19,307 nucleotides of DNA from DAOVQB01 sp023128935 (GTDB lineage: Bacteria; Eisenbacteria; RBG-16-71-46; CAIMUX01; WJJG01), in NCBI GenBank assembly GCA_030628905.1, contig DAOVQB010000073.1, positions 1 to 19,307 of the forward strand. The letters run 5' to 3'. Both the position numbers and the translations under genes were made by a program. The notes beneath the pieces are model-generated. The model had not been told where the DNA came from. It saw nothing but the letters and a program-made list of their open reading frames with translations, and searched no databases. Of the stretch, positions 1 to 6,705 are shown in pieces; position 1 is the stretch's first letter; the number at the start of each line of letters is the position of its first letter.

Positions 1-37
1 GAATACGGCAGATGGGAGAATGAGTCCAGAGAAAAAG

Positions 38-634
38 TCAGAAAACTTCCCCCGCGCCGGACTCCTGACCTCTCGGGCCTCGCCCCAAGGTCCTCAGCGG
101 CGGGCGGAAGCTGCCAAAATTAGAATTGCTGAGACGGATGCCCTCGGAATTGACGAGGATGTCCTCGCTATCTCTTTCATTGTAGGAGACTCCACCTGAA
201 CGTGTGACTCCGTTGACTGCCAGCATCGCCTTCTCTATGGCACAAAGCCTTTCTGTTTTCGTCTCGGAGGACTCGCTGGCAAGTGCAGGATCGGGGTGAG
301 GCAGGCTTTCTACATCTTGCGGTGAGCCAAATGGAACCGGTTCCTTGGGCTCGGGCAGAGTACGCGCCATGTCAATTGCGCGGGTGACCAGTTTCAGGAG
401 GCCGATCCTGCCGGTATCTGTGGTGTGAACAAGGACCGTGCGGCTGTCAACCATGACCCGCAGCCCAAGGCCAAAGGTTGACGCCTTCTGTAGAGACTCG
501 GTCTCTCCATTGCGCACCGACATCGAAAGACTCGACGACGATCGCACAAAGGCGTCCGCCGCCTCCGCGCCCGCCTTGAGGGCAACATCGACGACCTGTG
601 ATGCCATGCTGATGGGTTCACGCTTGGAATCCAT
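38..634 (-). CDS. tldE: TldE/PmbA-family protein, N-terminal half, frame ends early
   Basis: The product resembles the N-terminal domain of TldE/PmbA, the partner of the TldD metallopeptidase. Family-like features are an early ALKAGAEAADAFVR helix, a SVRNGETESLQKAS strand and an ILVNSEGIRLSNSN segment. The start is ATG 634, because GGGAGAAGGA lies just before it; an in-frame ATG at 676 has no such support. The predicted protein is about 198 residues, whereas E. coli PmbA has about 450. The frame stops at 38-40, and the last 20 or so residues do not clearly match the family. Either the gene is broken by a frameshift or stop, or it continues in another frame beyond the window edge; the other minus frame is open to position 1. 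No signal peptide is visible. It lies 80 bp downstream of tldD on the same strand, consistent with an operon. Family identity is fairly sure; integrity is not. Confidence 0.72.
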   Translation of the reverse strand: MDSKREPISMASQVVDVALKAGAEAADAFVRSSSSLSMSVRNGETESLQKASTFGLGLRVMVDSRTVLVHTTDTGRIGLLKLVTRAIDMARTLPEPKEPVPFGSPQDVESLPHPDPALASESSETKTERLCAIEKAMLAVNGVTRSGGVSYNERDSEDILVNSEGIRLSNSNFGSFRPPLRTLGRGPRGQESGAGEVF

Positions 635-714
635 TCCTTCTCCCTGTGCACCCCTCCACTCGGCCGGAGGGTTCACTGTGGAAACGCAAACTGGTTTGCC
701 TTATATAACCCGTG

Positions 715-2214
715 CTATGCGGTTCCCCCAACGGTGATTCCGGTTACGCGCAATGTCGGACATCCGGATGTCACCGGCACCCACTGGTCGCTTTTCCCAC
801 ATGTCCCGGCCCAACTGTCGAAATCCGATCCCATCCGGTCTATCTTGGTAAGCACCTCGGGTCCCGAACCCACCAGGTTTGCGCCCTTGATGGGGGCCGT
901 AATTCGTCCATCCTCAATCAAGTAAGCCTCTCGCAGACCGAAGGTAAACTGCCCGCTCGTTACGTCTACTTCACCACCTCCAAAGTTCGCTGCGAATACA
1001 CCCCTCTTCGTCTCCTTGACAATCTCATCCGGATTGTCAACCCCGGGCAAGAGGTTGGTGTTGGTCATGCGGACAATCGCGGGATGGCGGAAGGACTGAC
1101 GGCGACCGTTGGCGGTGGTCTCCTCTCCCATGTTGTACGCTGTGCGCAGATCCTGCATGTACCCCTTGAGCACTCCCTTCTCAATCAAGATGGCCTTCTT
1201 CCCAGGAGTGCCCTCATCATCGACGTTAAAGCTACCGCGCATACCGGGAATCGTTGAATCATCATGGAGTGTCACAAGCTCGGTGGCGACCTTTTCACCA
1301 ACGCGACCGGCGAAGACAGTGGAGTTCTTGAGTACTGCGTCTGCCTCCAGTCCGTGTCCCACCGCTTCGTGGAACATCACGCCACCGCCCTTGGCGATGA
1401 CCACGGGCATCTCACCGGTCGGCGCTGGCCGGGCGTCCAGCATCCGGAGCGCCTGCTGCGCCGCCGCTCGTCCAGCGTCCTCTGGCGAACTGCCGTCGAG
1501 CAGCTCCATGCCCCTGCGGCCCGAAACCCGGCACATGCCTTCCGCGACCGCTTCCCCGCGGGCGGCGCTGACTGTCACGCGCAGGTAGATTACAGGCAGT
1601 TCATCCGTGACCAGGCGGCCATCAGAGGAGACGACAGTGAAGACCTGCGCGGCGTCCCTGTAGTCAATGCGCACCTGCTTCACGTGGGGGCCTACTGCCC
1701 GCGCGGCGTGATCAACACGCTCCAGGATCCTGACCTTCTCCACAACCTCGGCGTCGCCAATAGGCTTGCGGGCAGAGATGATTTGAGGGAAATTCATCCT
1801 CCTGGCCCTGATGGGTTGGATCCCCCCGCCACCCGCTGCGATCCGGGCGGCAGTGTCGGCCACATCCGCGAGCGTCTCAGGATCGAAGGTCTCGGCATAG
1901 GCGTAACCCACCTTCTCGCCGAAGACGGTCCGCACGCCGCCACCCTTCAGGATCCCGTACTCCATCGCCTTGATTTCGCTGCTCGCGATGACGATGTGGG
2001 CCGTTTGCCTGACCTCAAGGAAGAGATCGCTGTAATGCCCCCCGCGTGAAAGGGCACGGGTGAGGATGTTATACATCTCGCTATGTGAAGGAATATCTAA
2101 CTGGGCTTGGGCTACGGCATGCTCAAACCAAGCGGGAGCGGACAACGCTGCGGCCCCTACGCCCAATCCCTTTCCCATATCCTTGATAAAGGTCCGTCTT
2201 GAAATGCGGTCCAT
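715..2214 (-). CDS. tldD: TldD-family zinc metallopeptidase with Tat signal
   Basis: This is a complete TldD of 499 residues. TldD pairs with TldE to form a peptidase that degrades unfolded peptides and trims RiPP precursors such as microcin B17. The HExxxH zinc motif reads HEAVGH (H282, E283, H287), and the third ligand of the family is present as C472 in AGTCGKSDQ near the C-terminus. The N-terminus RISRRTFIKDMGKGLGVGAA is a twin-arginine (Tat) signal with an S-R-R-x-F-x-K core and a hydrophobic stretch ending AVAQA. Start ATG 2214 is chosen because GGAGG lies 8 nt upstream and because it places the Tat motif at the N-terminus; the frame is open to 2364, but that extra part is repeat-derived. 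E. coli TldD is cytoplasmic, so the signal is notable. It is followed by the tldE-like gene. Family call is firm; export is inferred from the signal. Confidence 0.93.
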   Translation of the reverse strand: MDRISRRTFIKDMGKGLGVGAAALSAPAWFEHAVAQAQLDIPSHSEMYNILTRALSRGGHYSDLFLEVRQTAHIVIASSEIKAMEYGILKGGGVRTVFGEKVGYAYAETFDPETLADVADTAARIAAGGGGIQPIRARRMNFPQIISARKPIGDAEVVEKVRILERVDHAARAVGPHVKQVRIDYRDAAQVFTVVSSDGRLVTDELPVIYLRVTVSAARGEAVAEGMCRVSGRRGMELLDGSSPEDAGRAAAQQALRMLDARPAPTGEMPVVIAKGGGVMFHEAVGHGLEADAVLKNSTVFAGRVGEKVATELVTLHDDSTIPGMRGSFNVDDEGTPGKKAILIEKGVLKGYMQDLRTAYNMGEETTANGRRQSFRHPAIVRMTNTNLLPGVDNPDEIVKETKRGVFAANFGGGEVDVTSGQFTFGLREAYLIEDGRITAPIKGANLVGSGPEVLTKIDRMGSDFDSWAGTCGKSDQWVPVTSGCPTLRVTGITVGGTA

Positions 2215-2472
2215 CGCATCATCCTCCGCAGAGCAGCCCGTGCTTCTCACCAACACCCTAGAGTGGCCCGTACTTCTCACCAACACCCTGTTGCTGCATG
2301 GTATCTCGACGGTTTCGAGTTCAACTGAGCCGAGGGTCCGATTCCCTGGCGCGCCTTGCCCCATGCAGCGGAAGATCGCGTGTCTCAGAAGGAGAAAATC
2401 CAGTCCAGCATGTGGCTGGCCGCTACCGGATGACCACTGCCTGGTCCATACCGAATGACCACTGGCTTGCCG
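2215..2472. other. Intergenic region between the C25 gene and tldD
   Basis: This 258-bp gap separates two minus-strand genes. It holds two copies of the 25-bp repeat found at the end of the C25 gene, the 30-bp duplication next to tldD, and a short stretch near 2330-2352 that resembles the T-arm and 3' acceptor strand of a tRNA without a matching 5' half. I see no convincing terminator or promoter hexamer pair. Confidence 0.5.
2237..2296. repeat. 30-bp tandem duplication upstream of tldD
   Basis: Two adjacent units with a 30-bp period begin at 2237 and 2267. The first 23 bases of each match except at one position (core CTTCTCACCAACACCCT); the remaining 7 bases have diverged. The array lies about 20 bp upstream of the tldD ribosome binding site, so it falls in the 5' leader. 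In the extended minus-strand frame it would encode a repeated RVLVRSTG peptide, but the likely start codon lies downstream. Confidence 0.75.
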
Positions 2473-2488
2473 CTATCGAATGACCACT
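2414..2488. repeat. 25-bp tandem repeat, three copies, spanning the C25 stop codon
   Basis: Three units lie at 2414-2438, 2439-2463 and 2464-2488 with an exact 25-bp period. All share the core TACCGAATGACCACT with one or two substitutions, and copies one and three differ at only three positions. The third copy contains the TAG stop and the last codons (LVVIR) of the C25-like gene, so copies one and two look like duplicates of its 3' end extending into the intergenic space. An alternative is the multiple terminal repeats of an IS21-type element, but no transposase is present. Confidence 0.85.
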
Positions 2489-5400
2489 AATCTCGTGATT
2501 TGATCGGCCTCCGATGTGGAGAGCCGCATCCAGTACACGCCTCCTGGGACGCGGCTGCCGCTCTGGTCGCGACCGTCCCATAGGATCTCCCCGGAATTGG
2601 CGTGGCTCGTCTGACCTGAGAGCAGATCCCGGATCCTCCGGCCCTCCACGGTATAGATGGCCAGCGCCCTGACTTCACCGCGTCCGGCGCTGTACAATAT
2701 CCTGGCCGTGCCGCACACCAGGTTGCCGTCAGGCATTCTGAGCGATGGTCCTGATTCGGAGGCGCACGCACAGAACGTCTCTCCGATCACCCTCTGCTTG
2801 CCGAACAGGTCCACTCCGATCATCTGGTAACAGTAGCTCTCCCCTGCGTTGACGCGCGTATCAAACAGCGAACCAGAGGCTGGCGCGAGCGTTCCCTCAT
2901 GGATTCTCCTCGGCTCGCTGGATCCCTCTCCATCCTCTCGGGCTGGTGAACGGAACACCTCGAAGTAGGCCAGCGGCCGGGGGTCAGTCCACTCCCAATG
3001 CAGCAGAATGCCGGGCAGTTCCATGCCGGGCAGTTCCGTGCCGGGGAGTTCCACGCCCGGGAGTCCCATGCCGTGTGCGCCTGCATCGCTCGGGCCGGGA
3101 TTTCCGGCACCGGAGGCTGACCAGAGTGCCTCGAAGCGCGTTAGCTCAATCGCCTGGAAGGTTGGTCGCGCCGTTGTGAACTTGATTGCCAACCCAGGTG
3201 AGAGCGGAGCCGCACCGGGTGTGTAGATATTTGCGTATGTGTATAAGAGGCCATCCTCTTCGGTGTGGTCTTCGATTCCAACCGTGGAATACATCTTCAC
3301 CCAGTCATCATTCACGATCTGCTTGTACTGGAAGATGATCTCGCCGTCATCCGTGTCGCAGAACGCAGGATCCCGCAGCAACACCTCAAACGTCTGATAG
3401 TCGTCTGTGGTTTCCTCCCAGTTCATCAAGCGGCTCCACTCGATCACAAAGTAGTGCTGATCTTCGTCATACAGGGTATAGACGCCATCACTGCCTTCAA
3501 TGTCGGGGTCCAAGTTGTCCCAGAATGGCGCGACCTGGCAAGCGCCACCCCATATGTCGGGCATGTTCCAGTTGCGGATGTCATACCAATACGCAGTGTC
3601 AAAGGATATCCAGCCGTTATCACTCACGCGGATGCTGTCATAGTCCCGACCGTAGTATTTGAAGGTGAACGGAAGCTCAACTACTTGTGATATGTAGTTG
3701 TCAATGATCCTATCCAGGAGCACACCGTGCCCGCCGAATGTGGGGGAGCACTCGATCCACTGATAAATTGGCACCTGTCCCCGATACTCGATGTCCGCGC
3801 TGTCAAGGCAGTAGTAGCCATATTGATCCGGACCGATGGGCGAGGAGAAATCGACTGCCCCTACAATAAGATTGAAGTGGACTACGGTCTGCGGTCCGTC
3901 AGTGCTTACAGCAATGAGTTCCATCGGGATTACTGTCCCAATGGCGATGTCGTCGTGGATCTGGATTGTAAACGGATCGTCTGTGGGATTGGCGGCATTT
4001 GATCCAGCGGGGATTTCGCTGAAGTGCGCTGTGGAGTCAGTGATGGTTGCCATATCTGGGGCTAGAACACGCAAGGTTGCCTGGATATCGCCGGCGGGAA
4101 TGCCCTCATTGCTGAGTGTGAGGATCAGATCGATCTCTTCGCCGGGATCAAAGAGATCATCCTTGCCATCGGAGAGCGCAATGCACCTGAAGTCTGGTGC
4201 CTCGGCGGTGAGCCAGAATTGCGTGGTTGAGATGTCGAAACCGGATTCCGCGGCGCAGAGCAGGAAGCGCAGGCGCTCGCCGTTCTCGATTCCCGGGTCC
4301 GGCAGGATCTGCACGTCGCCCAAGGAATGCGCCTCATCACCGGCAGCCACGTCTCCGAAGCTGGGTGTACCGGCAACCAGTGTTACATTCGCAGGCGGCT
4401 CAATGGTTGCGGTTACACCGGCCAGATCCTCGCCGCCGGTGTTGCGCACAGTAAGATTGATCTGCGCCGCAGTGCCTGGGATAAGTTGGCCGCCCCCGGC
4501 AACCTCAGCGCTGGTGCACGCGAGGTACTGGTCAACAGTCGTGACCTCGATTTCACCTTGCCAGGGGTAGAGGTTCTCCCCAGTCACGGTGATTGTGATG
4601 ATATTGGCAGATTCAACCGCAATCCCCGCTCTCGCCAAGCCGTCCTCACCTGTAACCGCAAAGCCGATGATCTGATCATCCTGGACAAAGGCAAGGCGGG
4701 CGTTGGCAATAGGTGTGGACCCATCTGTTTCGAGCACTAGGACCTGGACGAAGTTCTGTCCATTGAGGATCGCTGCGGGATGTTGGATGACCAGCGGTCG
4801 AGGTTTGGCCGACCAGATCTGCAGGCTGGGATCCCCAAGGAGATTGTAGATGTGCGCGTAGTAGCCGACTGATTCCTCGACAATCATCCCACGGTCATCA
4901 TACATATCAATCTCCGTAGGGAAATGCTCCAGCAGACTTACCTTCGTGGCCGCTAGAACCGCACCCAGCCGCCTTTCGCCCTCATGACAGAAGGACTCGA
5001 AGATGCCAATCCCCAGCCGGTCATTCCACCGCGAGTGGGACCAGTGCTCGCCGGTTCCGATAAACCCAATAGCTCCCTTGGGCTCCTCGGGGGTGCCGAC
5101 CTTTAGCCAGACCTCTCCGAAGCAGTCTTGCTCCGGATTGCCAAAATTGCCTGTGTGGCAAACTATGCTGAAAACAACCGGCAGCATCCAACCATTCTCG
5201 AGGGTGCGGATTTCATCCACCGTGAAAGTGGGCGGCTGCCATCCCGCATCTCCGATTGCCCACCCGCGGTAGTTGACAATGCCCACGCCGCTGTTAACCA
5301 TGAGAGGAATGATGATTTTCCCTTCGTCCCAGAAGGGAGGACCGAAGCAGCTGTCGATCTGCGTATAACCGATGTTTAGAAGCTCCTGCCCAATCCACCG

Positions 5401-6420
5401 GCTAGTGGGCTTGGGCGTCGACGAGCCTAAGTCACCCGCCACGAGCAGAGCGCGGCTGAACCACTCGCCTCCGCCGGCGGTTGTGTCCGGATGGCTTTCG
5501 TACCCAACGGTCTTTGCGACCTGTACATCAACTTCCGCCGCACTGGATGCAGAGAAGCGCCCCACGTAGAGATCGGCGATAAAATCATCTCCGTCGAGGC
5601 AGGCATATGGATGATCCGACACATTGGCACCGATATCCCAAGCCGGAACATCCCCCACGTCCCCCACAAGTAGCAGATAGAGGGGAGGGGTCTCCCATGT
5701 GTCATAGGCATCTTGAACAAACGCCAGCAAGCCCTCGCGGGTTGTGGGAGATTCGATCTCGGATACGGCAAAAAGGCGAACATCGAATCCAGCCTGGGTT
5801 TTCCAGGTGACGAAATCCGAGAGTGCCTCGACAAACTCATCTGCTGCGATGATCATATAGACGCCGCGATTGGTCTCCAGCCCACCAGCACCTTCCGTGA
5901 AACACATGGGGTGCGCCATATCCGTCCCACTGCCGTCGTGTACAAAGGGGTCCGTGGACGCATCGTGAGTGGGGGCGAGTGCGATCTCGATATGCTCTAG
6001 CCCTGCGCGCAAGTCGTCTGAGAAAGTGCCGGCGTTCAGGGAAACAACAACGACGGGCTGGCCACGCATGATCATCACGGAACTCAGCAGCACCTGATCA
6101 GGTGAAAGGTCATACACACCAGCCGTCCCCGTGGCAGTGCCCCCGACCAGCTTCACCGATGTCGTGCCAACGGGCAAAGCCACCAAGCGAGCCAGCAGCG
6201 GCAGTGACTCCTGGGCGGAGTCAAGCGTGCGATGTGGCAGCGCCTCTTGGGTGGAATCGGGCGCTCGATACGGCGCATCGCAACTGATCGTGACCTTCAA
6301 CAGTTCGCCATCCGGCAGGGCAGGTATGATGGTCATGGAACGCGCGGGCGCCACCTGGAGCGCCGCGCAAAGGATGAGTAGAGTGATGACTGTGAAACCT
6401 AGGTGAGTTCTACCGCGCAT
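2473..6420 (-). CDS. Secreted C25 (gingipain-like) multidomain protein with sorting domain
   Basis: The 1315-residue product starts with a signal peptide (residues 1-27, core LGFTVITLLILCAALQV). Residues about 185-535 form a peptidase C25-like domain, with LLLVGDVGDVPAW, a YVGRFS segment, SIVCHTGNF carrying the likely nucleophile C421, and the terminal LLGDPSLQIW. Where gingipains have the catalytic His (YxGHG), this protein reads NYRGWAIGD, with Trp at 387. Next come Ig/CARDB-like modules (about 540-860), a nidogen-like module (about 860-1082, with FTFKYYGRDY and ISFDTAYW), a GxELP repeat (1118-1138), and a FlgD-Ig-like sorting domain (about 1223-1315) ending TRLVVIR. Start ATG 6420 follows a GGGGGA element; the frame is open to 6462. 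It probably acts at the cell surface or outside. Whether it is an active protease is uncertain because of the His change. Confidence 0.88.
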   Translation of the reverse strand: MRGRTHLGFTVITLLILCAALQVAPARSMTIIPALPDGELLKVTISCDAPYRAPDSTQEALPHRTLDSAQESLPLLARLVALPVGTTSVKLVGGTATGTAGVYDLSPDQVLLSSVMIMRGQPVVVVSLNAGTFSDDLRAGLEHIEIALAPTHDASTDPFVHDGSGTDMAHPMCFTEGAGGLETNRGVYMIIAADEFVEALSDFVTWKTQAGFDVRLFAVSEIESPTTREGLLAFVQDAYDTWETPPLYLLLVGDVGDVPAWDIGANVSDHPYACLDGDDFIADLYVGRFSASSAAEVDVQVAKTVGYESHPDTTAGGGEWFSRALLVAGDLGSSTPKPTSRWIGQELLNIGYTQIDSCFGPPFWDEGKIIIPLMVNSGVGIVNYRGWAIGDAGWQPPTFTVDEIRTLENGWMLPVVFSIVCHTGNFGNPEQDCFGEVWLKVGTPEEPKGAIGFIGTGEHWSHSRWNDRLGIGIFESFCHEGERRLGAVLAATKVSLLEHFPTEIDMYDDRGMIVEESVGYYAHIYNLLGDPSLQIWSAKPRPLVIQHPAAILNGQNFVQVLVLETDGSTPIANARLAFVQDDQIIGFAVTGEDGLARAGIAVESANIITITVTGENLYPWQGEIEVTTVDQYLACTSAEVAGGGQLIPGTAAQINLTVRNTGGEDLAGVTATIEPPANVTLVAGTPSFGDVAAGDEAHSLGDVQILPDPGIENGERLRFLLCAAESGFDISTTQFWLTAEAPDFRCIALSDGKDDLFDPGEEIDLILTLSNEGIPAGDIQATLRVLAPDMATITDSTAHFSEIPAGSNAANPTDDPFTIQIHDDIAIGTVIPMELIAVSTDGPQTVVHFNLIVGAVDFSSPIGPDQYGYYCLDSADIEYRGQVPIYQWIECSPTFGGHGVLLDRIIDNYISQVVELPFTFKYYGRDYDSIRVSDNGWISFDTAYWYDIRNWNMPDIWGGACQVAPFWDNLDPDIEGSDGVYTLYDEDQHYFVIEWSRLMNWEETTDDYQTFEVLLRDPAFCDTDDGEIIFQYKQIVNDDWVKMYSTVGIEDHTEEDGLLYTYANIYTPGAAPLSPGLAIKFTTARPTFQAIELTRFEALWSASGAGNPGPSDAGAHGMGLPGVELPGTELPGMELPGILLHWEWTDPRPLAYFEVFRSPAREDGEGSSEPRRIHEGTLAPASGSLFDTRVNAGESYCYQMIGVDLFGKQRVIGETFCACASESGPSLRMPDGNLVCGTARILYSAGRGEVRALAIYTVEGRRIRDLLSGQTSHANSGEILWDGRDQSGSRVPGGVYWMRLSTSEADQITRLVVIR
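3009..3068. repeat. 15-bp tandem repeat, four copies, inside the C25 gene
   Basis: Four in-frame 15-bp units begin at 3009, 3024, 3039 and 3054, each close to TGCCGGGCAGTTCCA. On the minus strand they encode a five-residue repeat of the form LPGxE (GVELP, GTELP, GMELP). The array joins the nidogen-like region and the C-terminal FN3/sorting region and probably acts as a flexible linker. Confidence 0.9.
6200..6271. repeat. 36-bp tandem duplication near the N-terminus of the C25 gene
   Basis: Two adjacent 36-bp units (6200-6235 and 6236-6271) encode two related 12-residue segments, RAPDSTQEALPH and RTLDSAQESLPL, around residues 50-74 just after the signal peptide. The copies have diverged at several sites, so this duplication is older than the 15-bp and 42-bp ones. 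Confidence 0.75.
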
Positions 6421-6705
6421 GCTTCCCCCATTCCGCCACGGAGGGCCCGATTCTCGGTCCACAACCTGAATACCGTCCTAATGAGGTGGGATTCTAGCAC
6501 GCTGGTCCACGCGATCCCAGGGGAAGTGAAGCTCATTGCTCGCACCCCAGGTGGCAAACCCCAATGCGTGGTCGAATGTTCCGCGCGCTACCGCATTGGG
6601 GCACGGCTGCCGCGGCAGATGGGTCAAGGATTACGGTGGCGATGCACTCGGCGAACCACCGGCTCCCCGCACGAGCTGCGCCCGGGCTGCCCTAGGACCA
6701 CCGCA
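6421..6705. other. Intergenic region with inverted repeat and possible promoter
   Basis: The 285-bp gap separates the transglutaminase-like gene from the downstream C25 gene. It contains a perfect 10-bp inverted repeat, CCCCAATGCG at 6559-6568 and CGCATTGGGG at 6592-6601, with a 23-nt spacer. On the minus strand the 3' arm is followed by TTTG only, so it is a poor terminator and could be an operator. A minus-strand TG-C-TAGAAT (extended -10-like, TAGAAT at 6491-6496) lies about 70 bp before the C25 start without a good -35 box. Confidence 0.4.

Noticed and set aside
712..2049. Plus-strand frames of 181 and 261 codons opposite tldD
   Set aside because: They lie antisense to a well-conserved TldD with its zinc motif; composition is typical of a shadow frame.
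2325..2356. tRNA-like 3' half (GAGGGTCCGATTCCCTGG followed by GCGCGCC)
   Set aside because: It resembles a T-arm and acceptor strand, but the T-stem is only 4 bp, no CCA or matching 5' acceptor and no D or anticodon arm is found. It could be an old att remnant, but this cannot be supported.
2215..2364. Start of tldD at 2364 with 50 extra residues
   Set aside because: The extra residues come from the 30-bp duplication, have no ribosome binding site, and would bury the twin-arginine signal. ATG 2214 with GGAGG is better.
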